Part shown: positions 55,460-63,979 of the stretch, piece after piece | Layout: each line of letters starts with the position of its first letter | How positions within the stretch are numbered: the stretch's first letter is position 1 | Position numbers and translations under genes: made by a program | Notes under the pieces: model-generated | Databases searched by the model: none | Told to the model about the DNA's origin: nothing | The model's input: only the letters and a program-made list of their open reading frames with translations | Assembly: GCA_958295915.1 (NCBI GenBank) | Contig: OY282381.1 | Location: 3,308,722 to 3,372,721 of the forward strand | Direction: 5' to 3' | DNA from: an uncultured Caldilineaceae bacterium | GTDB lineage: Bacteria; Chloroflexota; Anaerolineae; Caldilineales; Caldilineaceae | DNA length: 64,000 nucleotides

Positions 55460-55520
55460 GAATTGCGGCGGCCAGTGACCCGTGACCTGTGGCCAGTGAG
55501 ATTTCCTGACCACTGGTTTA
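55460..55520. repeat. Heptad-repeat cluster upstream of the aldo/keto reductase
   Basis: Units GGCCAGTGACCCGTGACC, TGGCCAGTGAG and CTGACCACTGG. It lies in the leader of the minus-strand reductase gene. Confidence 0.75.
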
Positions 55521-55612
55521 TACGGCAGGCCGTCCTCCGCTCTGATTCGCAGTATACAGGTTCAATGCGCAAGATTCAACTGGCGTCTTCAGGAAATGAG
55601 AGCCTCCACATT

Positions 55613-55641
55613 TTGACAGTCCGATTCCCTTCCGTTAGACT
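55613..55641 (+). promoter_or_regulatory. Sigma-70-type promoter for the sugar ABC operon
   Basis: A consensus TTGACA (55613-55618) is separated by 17 bases from TAGACT (55636-55641). The SBP start codon follows 148 bases later, leaving a long leader that contains a 20-base repeat. Confidence 0.6.
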
Positions 55642-55732
55642 ATTTACTCGCCATGTATGCGGGTGTGCCTTACAATCTGTTGGCAAAATCCTGGATGCCG
55701 CTCCCAAAAGAGCGCATCTATATTCTATCTAT

Positions 55733-55752
55733 CGCGCCCTACAGTAGCGCGC
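55733..55752. repeat. 20-bp element flanking the sugar ABC operon (left copy)
   Basis: Inverted relative to 59262-59281 with one mismatch in 20. The element is itself an imperfect palindrome around CTAC/GTAG. Confidence 0.75.
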
Positions 55753-55789
55753 AATACAAACTTGTTTACTTGTTCAAGGAGACAAAACA

Positions 55790-57310
55790 ATGGAAAGCAA
55801 TTTGAGTCGACGACAATTTCTACGTTTGGTCGGTGGCGCGGCCGGTGTCGCCGCACTGGCCGCCTGCGCGCCGCAGACCGCGCCGCAGGCCGGTGGAGAG
55901 ACGGCCATGTCACAGGAGAAGATCGTCATCCGCTACGCCGGCCTGGACGGAATGGGCGCCCGGGTAGAGCAGTTCATGTTGCCGTGGGTGGAAGAAAACG
56001 GCTACGAATTGGAGCGGGGCGCGTTCGGCCAACAAGAGCTGACGGACAAAATTATGCAGTCTGTCGCCACCGACACCTACCTGGCGGATATCTTCCAGTT
56101 CCCCAGCAACGCTCGCGCCGATGTCATTAGCGCCGGCGCACTGCAACAGATCCCGGATTTAGTCTTGGAAGCCATTGATTTCGATGATGTGCTGCCAGGT
56201 ATCGTCAATACCCTTTCCTGGGAAGGAAACGTTTATGCCCTGCCCTACGACGGCGACATCCACTATTCCTCTTTCCGCAAAGACCTGTTCGCTGACGAGG
56301 ATATCAACAGCCGCTTTAAGGACACCTACGGCTATGATCTATCGCCAGAAAACGGGGCGGAGACCTGGGAGCAATGGCGCAATATCTGCGAGTTCTTTAC
56401 AGGCTGGGATTGGAACGGCAACGGCGAGGAGGATGACTTCGGCGCCGCCTGCATGACCAAACGGGGCGATACCCTCTGGTGGGGCTTCAACTCCCGCGCG
56501 ACCGCCTACGCCAAGCATCCCGAGGATCCAGCCTACTTCATCGATCTGGACAGCGGCGAGGCCCGGGTCAACAATCCCGGATTTGTACGCGCCTTAACCG
56601 AATGGACCGAAGAGATGCAGAACTGGACGCCGCCCGGCGGTACCAACTTTACCTATGGGGATTCACTCAACGCTATGAATGGCGGGCGCGTGGTCCAAAC
56701 CTACAACTGGGATGCGGTCACGAGCGCGACTGCTCCGGAGACTTCCATCATTCAGGGCAAACAGGGCTACAACATTCTGCCCGGCTCCCATGAAGTTTGG
56801 AACTCCAAGACCGGCGAATGGGATTACTTTGAGGCGCCCAGCCACGCGCCCTTCCACGCTTTCGGCGGCTGGGTGATCGCCGTCTCTTCCCAAGTGGACG
56901 ATCTGGCCTACGATGCGGTGTGGGGCTTTGTCACCCATCTTACCAAGCCGGAGAGCGGACTGAAGTTCGTTACCGATCTGACGGGCGCCAGCCCCTATCG
57001 CTTCAGCCAGATGGAAGCAGTGGACGAGTTCGCCAACGGCCCGCTGCAACTGGGCGAGGAAGTGGCGACGGATTATCTGAACGCTGCCAGGGAGACACTG
57101 GATCATGCCAACGCGGTCACCGATCAGGCCTTCGGTGGTTGGGTACAGTATCGCGACGCATTGGAACTGGGCGTCTCGCAGGCCCTGGCCAACGAACTGT
57201 CTCCTCAGGATGCCCTGGACGAAGTCGCGGCCGCCTTCAATGAGGTCAGTGAGCGTATGGGCGGCTTGCAGCGCCAGGCGGAACTGTACGCCCGCACCTT
57301 GGGGATGTAA
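55790..57310 (+). CDS. Sugar ABC transporter substrate-binding lipoprotein (SBP family 1, CUT1 type)
   Basis: 506 residues. The N-terminus SRRQFLRLVGGAAGVAALAAC combines a twin-arginine motif with a lipobox. The body is an extracellular solute-binding protein of the maltose-binding type, with EGNVYALPYDGDI and HAFGGWVIAVSS segments. It should bind a sugar, oligosaccharide or polyol outside the membrane. The permeases 57459-58382 and 58382-59236 follow after a strong hairpin. No ATPase gene is nearby, so a shared MsmX/UgpC-type ATPase elsewhere is expected. Confidence 0.92.
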   Translation: MESNLSRRQFLRLVGGAAGVAALAACAPQTAPQAGGETAMSQEKIVIRYAGLDGMGARVEQFMLPWVEENGYELERGAFGQQELTDKIMQSVATDTYLADIFQFPSNARADVISAGALQQIPDLVLEAIDFDDVLPGIVNTLSWEGNVYALPYDGDIHYSSFRKDLFADEDINSRFKDTYGYDLSPENGAETWEQWRNICEFFTGWDWNGNGEEDDFGAACMTKRGDTLWWGFNSRATAYAKHPEDPAYFIDLDSGEARVNNPGFVRALTEWTEEMQNWTPPGGTNFTYGDSLNAMNGGRVVQTYNWDAVTSATAPETSIIQGKQGYNILPGSHEVWNSKTGEWDYFEAPSHAPFHAFGGWVIAVSSQVDDLAYDAVWGFVTHLTKPESGLKFVTDLTGASPYRFSQMEAVDEFANGPLQLGEEVATDYLNAARETLDHANAVTDQAFGGWVQYRDALELGVSQALANELSPQDALDEVAAAFNEVSERMGGLQRQAELYARTLGM

Positions 57311-57356
57311 CGTAGATACTGGGAAGTGAGGGGTGAGAACTGCTAGTGGCCAGTGA

Positions 57357-57407
57357 CCCGTGGCCAGGAAATCCTACTGGCCACGGGCAACCGACCACTG
57401 GTTTTTT
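57357..57407 (+). terminator. Intercistronic hairpin with T-run (attenuator) between SBP and permease
   Basis: A perfect 11-bp stem (57357-57367 with 57377-57387) and a 9-base loop lie within a heptad repeat; further ACCACTGG sequence and six Ts follow (57402-57407). Because the stem-to-T distance is 14 bases it may be a partial terminator or an mRNA 3' end stabiliser. Confidence 0.6.
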
Positions 57408-57458
57408 CTCTCTCCTCGTCCCTCTCTCCTCCCTGTTTGTGGAGCATAATGCGTACTC

Positions 57459-58382
57459 ATGGCAACTGAAACCCGAATAGATTCTCCGAAACGCTCCCGC
57501 TTCGAAATCCGGGACAACATCTGGAAGTGGATTTTTCTGCTGCCGGCCGTCGCCATCATTGTTATTCTGCTGGCGATTCCTGTGCTGTGGACGCTCTACG
57601 CTGCGTTTACGGATCTGCACCTGTACCGCATCGGCATCGACACAAAATTCGTCGGTCTGGCGAATTTCGAGAAGCTGTTGAGCAATCGTTCGTTCTGGCG
57701 CACAGCGCGCAATACGGTCGTCTTTATGCTTGGGGTTGTCCCCACCCAGCTGTTTATCGGTCTGACGATCGCGCTGGCGCTGAATAACATCACCCGCGGC
57801 CAAAAGTTGTTCCGCACCTGGTTTCTGATGCCTCTGATGGTCAGTCCGGTCGTCGTATCGTTTATCGTCGGGCGGATGCTGTTTCAGGAGGACATCGGTC
57901 CCATCAATGAAATCCTGCGCGACCTGGGCTTTCAGGGCATCCCCTGGCTGACCAGTCCCACTTGGGCGATGGTTGCGCTGATGGTTATTGACGTTTGGCA
58001 GTGGAGCTCCTTTATGATCTTAATGCTATTGGCGGCATTGCAGGGTGTGCCACCGGATCTGCACGAGGCGGCTCGGGTGGATGGAGCCAATCAGTTGCAG
58101 GCGTTCTGGAGCATCACCGTGCCCCTGATCATGCCGATCACCATGACGGCGTTGTTGATCCGCATTATCGATGCTTTCAAAGTCGTGGATATCATTATGG
58201 TTCTTACCGGTGGGGGGCCAGGCCAGGCCACCGAATCGGTGACGCTCGCCATCTACCGTACCGGTGTCAAGGGCGGAGATCTGGCCTTCGGTAGCAGCCA
58301 GGCCTACTTTCTGCTACTGGTGCTGATGATCTTCGGCGGCGCATATCTGGTCTTGACGAGAAGAGCGATGGGAAAAGACTAA
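57459..58382 (+). CDS. Sugar ABC transporter permease (MalF/UgpA type)
   Basis: 307 residues with six or so helices and the EAA loop LHEAARVDGANQLQAFWSITVPLI, the CUT1 hallmark. The N-terminus is a short basic segment followed by the first helix WIFLLPAVAIIVILLAIPV. It forms the channel with the next gene's product, whose ATG overlaps its TAA by one base. Confidence 0.94.
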   Translation: MATETRIDSPKRSRFEIRDNIWKWIFLLPAVAIIVILLAIPVLWTLYAAFTDLHLYRIGIDTKFVGLANFEKLLSNRSFWRTARNTVVFMLGVVPTQLFIGLTIALALNNITRGQKLFRTWFLMPLMVSPVVVSFIVGRMLFQEDIGPINEILRDLGFQGIPWLTSPTWAMVALMVIDVWQWSSFMILMLLAALQGVPPDLHEAARVDGANQLQAFWSITVPLIMPITMTALLIRIIDAFKVVDIIMVLTGGGPGQATESVTLAIYRTGVKGGDLAFGSSQAYFLLLVLMIFGGAYLVLTRRAMGKD

Positions 58383-59236
58383 TGGGACTCAGCGCACAGA
58401 AACGGCTTCGCAGTATCGTCTCGTATAGTATTTTGATTCTTTGGTCGTTCGTTCTGCTTTTCCCCATGTATTGGGTGGTGATCACCTCCTTCAAGAATGC
58501 CATCGATATGTCGATCAAGGCGACCTACCTGCCGTTTGTCGATTTTCAGCCAGGGCTGCACGCCTGGCGCTACCTGTTTGTGGACCGACTCACCTGGTTT
58601 CTCGATCCGTTTATGAACAGTGTGGTCATCGCTTTCATCTCTTCGACGATTGCGCTGGCTATTGGTTCCAGCGCCGGCTATGCCTTGGCCCGTTTTGATT
58701 ACGGCGGCCGCAACAACTCCATCGTCCTGGGCTTCATGTCCCAACGGATGTTTCCCGGCGCGCTCTTCATCCTCGCCTTTCTGGTGATGTTCCGCGAGTT
58801 GGGTCTCCTCGACACCCGCGCGGCCCTGATTATCGTCTACAGCAGTGGCGCGATTCCGTTTATCGTCTGGGTTATGCGCGATTTCTTCGAAGGACTGCCG
58901 GTAGAGATTGAGGAAAGCGCCATGATCGACGGAGCCAACCGCCTGGGGGTGCTTTTCCGCATCGCTATGCCCTTGGCCGCGCCGGGTCTGGTGGCTGTGT
59001 TTGTCCTCTCTCTCATCGGCGCCTGGAATGAATATCTTGTCGCCCTCACGTTGACCTTCCGCGAAGCGATTACCATTCCGCTGTTCATGACCATGCAGGT
59101 CAGCCAGACCGGCTACACCGAATGGTGGAATATGAGCGCCATCTCCCTCATCAGCGTCATCCCGGTGGTCGCTGCCGGCATGGCCCTGGAAAAATATATC
59201 ACCAGCGGGTTGACGTTCGGAGCGTTGAAAGGCTGA
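58382..59236 (+). CDS. Sugar ABC transporter permease (MalG/UgpE type)
   Basis: 284 residues with six helices and the loop IEESAMIDGANRLGVLFRIAMPL. It ends ALEKYITSGLTFGALKG, the standard C-terminus of this subfamily. The start overlaps the previous stop (TAATG), showing translational coupling. No ATPase or glycosidase gene follows. Confidence 0.95.
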   Translation: MGLSAQKRLRSIVSYSILILWSFVLLFPMYWVVITSFKNAIDMSIKATYLPFVDFQPGLHAWRYLFVDRLTWFLDPFMNSVVIAFISSTIALAIGSSAGYALARFDYGGRNNSIVLGFMSQRMFPGALFILAFLVMFRELGLLDTRAALIIVYSSGAIPFIVWVMRDFFEGLPVEIEESAMIDGANRLGVLFRIAMPLAAPGLVAVFVLSLIGAWNEYLVALTLTFREAITIPLFMTMQVSQTGYTEWWNMSAISLISVIPVVAAGMALEKYITSGLTFGALKG

Positions 59237-59261
59237 GCCGGCTTGACGCGGGAAGTGTATA

Positions 59262-59281
59262 GCGCGCTACCGTAGGGCGCG
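59262..59281. repeat. 20-bp element flanking the sugar ABC operon (right copy)
   Basis: GCGCGCTACCGTAGGGCGCG, an inverted copy of 55733-55752 with one change. A partial second unit (TATAGGGCGCG) follows directly. Confidence 0.75.
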
Positions 59282-59315
59282 GAAGGTGTATAGGGCGCGA
59301 CAAGAGTGAATGCGC

Positions 59316-60212
59316 TCACTTCCCATTCTGTACCCGCCGGCGGCGCAACCACAATCGCGCCAGCCAGATCACAACCGCCAGTGGAATCAGAAGCAGAAGC
59401 AGTAGCGGCGTTACGTATACGAGCACCCAAATCAATGCCGTCAGCAACCCCTGAAGCGTCAGTACCAACGCTCGCAATGCGCTACGCGTGGGACCGGTCG
59501 CGCTCCAAGGTTGCTCGACAATCGGCCGATTGATGCTATCGGGGATCAACTCCACCCGAATCGTGGAAAAGCCGATCTGATTGTCCAGCAGATTTTTGCG
59601 CCCCTGCAAGGTTTCGATTTCCCCCCGAATCGCCGTCAGGCTGCGGTGGACAGCCAGAATATCCTCTGCAGTGGCGTTGGGCTTTTGGCGCACTTCCGCC
59701 AGCAGGGCCAGCAACTCTTTCTCCGTGGCCCGCAGATTGCGCAGCTGCGCCTCGATATCACTGTGCTCGTCGGTCACGTCCCGGCGGCTGACATTCAGAT
59801 TGCGCACATCCGTGGCCAGGGCCTGCAATTGGGCCAACGCGTCATCCAGGCTCTCGGCCGGCACGCGTAGCGTTAGCGACCCGCGTAGCGCTTCCGTCTC
59901 GCCATACGTGTTTTTGGAGAGATCGACATCGGCCAGATATCCGCCCAGTTCCGAAATGATCATGTCTATGCGCGCCACCGCCGCCTCTGTCTCCGCTACA
60001 ACCAGCGAGATATGCGCATTGGCGATGAGCTTGCGCATGTCCACCGGGCTGCGGGACAACTCTGCCCCCGCGCCGTTCGCAGATTCATCCGCTGCGAACG
60101 TATCTGCCTCCATCATCGCGGGCGCGTCCGCAGGGGCAGCGGCAGAACAAGCTAGGCAAAAGAGTCCGATGAAGAGCAGAAGCGTCAAGGTGGATATGCG
60201 ACGCCATGTCAT
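59316..60212 (-). CDS. DUF4349 lipoprotein
   Basis: 298 residues from the ATG at 60212, with GGAG seven bases upstream. The lipobox LFCLAC is near residue 22. The DUF4349 region (about 60-230) includes ANAHISLVVAETEAAVARI, a coiled coil around EAQLRNLRATEKELLALLAEV and FSTIRVELIP. A C-terminal helix and a basic tail RLWLRRRRVQ anchor it. The function of DUF4349 is unknown; an envelope role is likely. Confidence 0.9.
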   Translation of the reverse strand: MTWRRISTLTLLLFIGLFCLACSAAAPADAPAMMEADTFAADESANGAGAELSRSPVDMRKLIANAHISLVVAETEAAVARIDMIISELGGYLADVDLSKNTYGETEALRGSLTLRVPAESLDDALAQLQALATDVRNLNVSRRDVTDEHSDIEAQLRNLRATEKELLALLAEVRQKPNATAEDILAVHRSLTAIRGEIETLQGRKNLLDNQIGFSTIRVELIPDSINRPIVEQPWSATGPTRSALRALVLTLQGLLTALIWVLVYVTPLLLLLLIPLAVVIWLARLWLRRRRVQNGK

Positions 60213-60312
60213 GGGGAATCTCCAGCGTGTTTGAGTCGGATTCACTGCTTTTTCCTCTATGACAACGCAGGCGGACGCGTTGTTCCCTACGACAGACAGT
60301 ACGCGTTACTCC

Positions 60313-61197
60313 TCACATCCCACCCCCAAATTTGTCCGCCGGAATCCCTCGCGCCCCTGGCTCCGCCACAAACAGCCCGCCCGCGTGAGGCTCCTGCGCC
60401 TTCTCCTCGTCGCTCAGCCGATACGAGGCGCTGGTAATGTATAATGTGTCCAGATTGGGGCCGCCGAACGCGCATGCGGTTACACCGGAGGTGGGCAGTT
60501 CGATTTCCGCCAGCACTGCGGCTGTGTCGGGATTCCAGCGTCGCACGCGCCGGCCTTGGAAATGGGCCACCCACAGCATTCCTTCTTCGTCGATGGTAAA
60601 GCCGTCGGCAAAGCCCATCTCTTCGGGGATGTCGATGATGATTCGTTCATTGACAATGTCGCCCGTCTCCACATCGTAGTCGTAGGCCCGAATGGCGAAA
60701 TCGAGGGAGTCAGTGTAGTACATGGTCGTGGCATCCAGGCTCCAGATGATACCGTTGGAGATGCCGATGTTTTCGATCATCTTGTGGACGCTATGATCTG
60801 TGTCCAGGCGGTAGACACTGCCCTGATCGGACTGGTCCTCGTAGGCCATTGTGCCCGCCCACAAGCGACCGGCAGGATCGCATTTGCCGTCGTTGAAGCG
60901 GTTACCCGGCAGATGCGCCTCCGGATCGACAAGCATCTCCAGCGCGCCGCTGGCCGGGTCATAGGCGGCGAAGCCATCCCGCAGGGCCAGCATCAGCCCA
61001 CCGGACGCCCGCTGCACGACCGTTCCCACGTGCTGACCCACGTCCCATTCCCGGTTCTCGCCCGTCTCTGGATCGTAGGCGTACAGTTTGCTGCCCATGA
61101 TATCCACCCACCACAGCACATTGGCATCGGCGTCCCAAATGGGACCTTCGCCGACCAGAGCGTGGGCATCGATGAGAAGTTCAGCTTTTTGGGGCAT
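60313..61197 (-). CDS. SMP-30/gluconolactonase family protein
   Basis: 294 residues forming a six-bladed propeller: ALVGEGPIWDADANVLWWVD (with the metal-binding Glu), RFNDGKCDPAGRLWAGTM, ISNGIIWSLDATTMYYTDS and FADGFTIDEEGMLWVAHF contain the metal-ligand Asn and Asp residues. It probably hydrolyses a sugar lactone to the acid, fitting the sugar-acid theme of the region. Confidence 0.93.
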   Translation of the reverse strand: MPQKAELLIDAHALVGEGPIWDADANVLWWVDIMGSKLYAYDPETGENREWDVGQHVGTVVQRASGGLMLALRDGFAAYDPASGALEMLVDPEAHLPGNRFNDGKCDPAGRLWAGTMAYEDQSDQGSVYRLDTDHSVHKMIENIGISNGIIWSLDATTMYYTDSLDFAIRAYDYDVETGDIVNERIIIDIPEEMGFADGFTIDEEGMLWVAHFQGRRVRRWNPDTAAVLAEIELPTSGVTACAFGGPNLDTLYITSASYRLSDEEKAQEPHAGGLFVAEPGARGIPADKFGGGM

Positions 61198-61298
61198 GTG
61201 ATTCCTCCAGTGCGGACTCCGTGGTTTCTATTACCGAAATCTCTCAACTACAATTGGAATTCCCTATCTCGGGAGATCCATCGACAAATGCAGCCAGT

Positions 61299-62558
61299 TC
61301 AGGCTTCCCTGATCACGTTTCCGGCATCATTGTCCCCATACGCCGTAAACGCCTCTGCCACCTCCGCTACCCGTACTGGCCTACCTTCTTGGGCCGAGCG
61401 TATGGTTGCCAGGGTGCAACGCACCGCGCGAACGCCGTCGGCGCCGCTGTAGCGGACGAGTCGGTTATGACGGATCGCTTCGATCAGGTGATGCACCTGA
61501 TTGATATGGCCCTGCCCATAGTAGCTGATCTCCGACGCCCACACGTGGTCGCCACCTTCATCGAAGCGGAAGCAGGCCGCTTCCTGTTCCGCGCGGTGCA
61601 GAATCAGGTGCTGCTGCCCACCGTTCCAGAGCAGATTGTGACCGCCCTCTCCCAGCACCTCGATCATACCCGTCTCGCCGATAATCGTCGTGCTGAAGCC
61701 GCGCATATAATCATACTTGCCGTTGAGTCGTTCCGCCCGCATCCACACGCCCTGCCGATCCGGGTCGGCGTAGCGCCAGGTGATAATGGGAATGTCGACC
61801 TCTGCCGTCCGGTACGGATCATGGGCCGCGCCGGCGCGGCTATGCCCGTCGCCTCTGGTTGCTGCCACCGCGTAGACTTCGTCGATCATCGCATCCCCCA
61901 TCAGATACTCGGCCGTGGCAAAGAAATGCACTGCGTGATCGAAGATCCACGGGTAGCGCCCGCCGCCGGATTGCGTGCCGTCCAGCCGCCAGGCGCGCGC
62001 CGCCGCATCAATGTGCAAGGTATGCTGCGCGCGCCGCTGCCAGGCGCCGTGGCGTTGGCGAATCTGCAAAGGCCGACCGATGGCGCCACTCTCGATGAGG
62101 GAACGGGCCTTTATATGGGAGGAGAGAAAGACATACGTTTCACCCACCAACAGTTTGACGCCGGCGCTCTCCACCGCCCGCACAGCGGCCATCCCCTCGG
62201 CCACGTTGCGGCAGAAGGGCTTCTCGCAGTGGATGTGCTTGCCAGCCTGCGCGGCCTGACGAGTCATCTCCGCGTGCAGAAAGGTCGGTGTGGCGATATC
62301 GATGAGGTTCACGTCGCGGTCGGCCAACAGCTCGTTGTAGGATCTGTATATCCGAATCGGACGGGTGAACCTCGCAGGTTTTGCGCATCGTTTGCCCGTC
62401 CGATTGACGCTGTACTGCTCGCCAAACGCCATCGCCCGCTGGGGATCGGCGTCACACACCGCCACTACCTGCGCCGCAGGATGGCTGAAATATCCCCGAA
62501 TATGTGCCGTCGCCGCCAGCCCCAGGCCGACAATCCCAACGCGTATTTCGTCGCTCAT
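61299..62558 (-). CDS. Gfo/Idh/MocA family oxidoreductase with a palindrome-encoded insertion
   Basis: 419 residues from the ATG at 62558. The Rossmann motif VGIVGLGLAATAHIRGY is at the N-terminus. DIATPTFLHAEMTRQAAQAGKHIHCEKPF includes the catalytic EKP motif. After EQYSV there is an extra segment NRTGKRCAKPARFTRP, coded by a palindromic element (62355-62405), before the normal RSYNELLADRDV. It oxidises or reduces a sugar or polyol with NAD(P). The insertion is near the cofactor domain, so activity may be altered or unaffected. Confidence 0.9.
   Translation of the reverse strand: MSDEIRVGIVGLGLAATAHIRGYFSHPAAQVVAVCDADPQRAMAFGEQYSVNRTGKRCAKPARFTRPIRIYRSYNELLADRDVNLIDIATPTFLHAEMTRQAAQAGKHIHCEKPFCRNVAEGMAAVRAVESAGVKLLVGETYVFLSSHIKARSLIESGAIGRPLQIRQRHGAWQRRAQHTLHIDAAARAWRLDGTQSGGGRYPWIFDHAVHFFATAEYLMGDAMIDEVYAVAATRGDGHSRAGAAHDPYRTAEVDIPIITWRYADPDRQGVWMRAERLNGKYDYMRGFSTTIIGETGMIEVLGEGGHNLLWNGGQQHLILHRAEQEAACFRFDEGGDHVWASEISYYGQGHINQVHHLIEAIRHNRLVRYSGADGVRAVRCTLATIRSAQEGRPVRVAEVAEAFTAYGDNDAGNVIREA
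62355..62405. repeat. Intragenic palindromic element in the Gfo/Idh gene
   Basis: A perfect 11-bp stem AATCGGACGGG/CCCGTCCGATT with an internal ACCTCGCAGGT mini-palindrome. A 19-base segment (ACGATGCGCAAAACCTGCG, reverse strand) recurs near 63628-63646. Confidence 0.8.
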
Positions 62559-62626
62559 ATGGTGTTTTCCCAAGAAAAAGGCGCAGAGCCATGCCGAGAG
62601 AGAAAAGTTAGCGGATCTGGGTTCTC

Positions 62627-63568
62627 TCAACCCGAAAATCGCGCTAGAACCTCCTGGATGAACAACTCCATGCCGGCGGTTTGCGGGAAGTCGGCCACAC
62701 GGACCTGAAACAGATCAACGCCGAGATCGATGTATTCCTGCAAGCGGGCCGCCACCTGATCCGGTGTGCCGATGAGGGCGTCTTTGTTGCGGGCTAGGGG
62801 CGTAGCTTCCGCCTGCTGCCGGGCTGTGGTTTCCGAATAGTGGATGGCGATTGTCGGCAGGGAGATCGTTTTGCGAATATCGTCGAAATTGCGCCCAACC
62901 GCTGCGCAGTGCTCCTGCAACGCGCGCAACTTGTGAGCATAGACGCGCGGGGAGCCGCCGGGCATATTCCACCAGTCGGCGTGCTTAGCCACTACCCGCA
63001 ATGTCAATTGCTCGCCACCGCCGCCGATCATCACCGGTGGCAGCGGCTCCGGCTGCGGATGGCAGTAGGCGTTTTCAATGCAATAGTAACGCCCCTCGTA
63101 CCGAGCCGGCGACTCTGTCCACATGAGTTTGACAATTTCTATCGTCTCTTCCAACTGACGGATGCGGGCAGCCGGTTTGGGGAACGGCCAATTGTAGGCC
63201 TCGTACTCCTCCACAAGCCAGCCGGCCCCAATGCCAAAGATATAGCGCCCGCCCGTCAGCCACTGAAGACAGGCAGCCATCTTTGCCGTCAGCGCCGGGT
63301 TGCGGTAGGACTGGCACAAAACGAGACTGCCCCAGTCGAAATGCGGATAGCGGGCGGCGAAATAGGCCAGAGTCGTCATCACTTCGGTTGCCGGCGTCTC
63401 CCGCGGCACAAATGCGCCCCAGGGGTGCACGTGATCGTCCACCCATACGGACGTTAAATGGCCGTCCATCACCTGAAGGTGCGTATGCATCTGTTCCAGA
63501 AAGGAGCCGGCATCACTGCCATCTACGGGGAAGGAAGGCGCGTGCCAGCCAAAGTCAATTGAGGGCAT
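62627..63568 (-). CDS. LLM-class F420-dependent oxidoreductase
   Basis: 313 residues from the ATG at 63568, with AGGAG six bases upstream. Signatures are VWVDDHVHPWG, NPALTAKMAACLQWLTGGR, FGIGAGWLVEEY and PPVMIGGGGEQLTLRVVAKHADWWN. It is a paralogue of 19676-20569. The substrate is unknown. It follows, in transcription order, an AT-richer gap with repeats on the right edge of the window. Confidence 0.92.
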   Translation of the reverse strand: MPSIDFGWHAPSFPVDGSDAGSFLEQMHTHLQVMDGHLTSVWVDDHVHPWGAFVPRETPATEVMTTLAYFAARYPHFDWGSLVLCQSYRNPALTAKMAACLQWLTGGRYIFGIGAGWLVEEYEAYNWPFPKPAARIRQLEETIEIVKLMWTESPARYEGRYYCIENAYCHPQPEPLPPVMIGGGGEQLTLRVVAKHADWWNMPGGSPRVYAHKLRALQEHCAAVGRNFDDIRKTISLPTIAIHYSETTARQQAEATPLARNKDALIGTPDQVAARLQEYIDLGVDLFQVRVADFPQTAGMELFIQEVLARFSG

Positions 63569-63862
63569 CGTTGGCTCCTGTTTTCGTGTGGAATCGTCAG
63601 AGCTATACACAGCGTTCGGACTTCGCACGATGCGCAAAACCTGCGGTGCGCTCAGCCCTCAGTCAGGAATGCTGGGCAGACCTGCTGACGCCAGGTGGGC
63701 ATGACCTGCGTTTGGCTTCTGATGAATCAGGACGATGGAAGAACTCTATGGCTGGAAGTATAGCTTTCCCGATGAGCAGTCGCAACTATCAAGGCCTCAT
63801 TGAAGTATGAGCGCAATCATATGAAATCAATAATCAGATTTGAGGACATCATCTCTGGGAAC

Positions 63863-63879
63863 GCAGGCGTCTCGCCTGC
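63863..63879. repeat. Palindromic repeat, family A copy 3
   Basis: Stem GCAGGC/GCCTGC around the loop GTCTC, preceded by TGGGAAC as in the other two copies. Confidence 0.8.
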
Positions 63880-63949
63880 AGATCGTGTAGCTGCCCAGAG
63901 ATGAGCCAGAAACTCGCCCCATCTTGAGACGCACCCGATGGAGCCTCTG

Positions 63950-63979
63950 TTGATACCACAAAATAAGACGTGTTATACT
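63950..63979 (+). promoter_or_regulatory. Sigma-70-type promoter reading off the right edge
   Basis: TTGATA (63950-63955) and TATACT (63974-63979) are 18 bases apart. The gene it would serve lies outside the window. Confidence 0.5.

Noticed and set aside
42121-57407. Heptad clusters considered as CRISPR repeats
   Set aside because: Units are 7 bases, contiguous and degenerate, without spacers or cas genes anywhere in the window.
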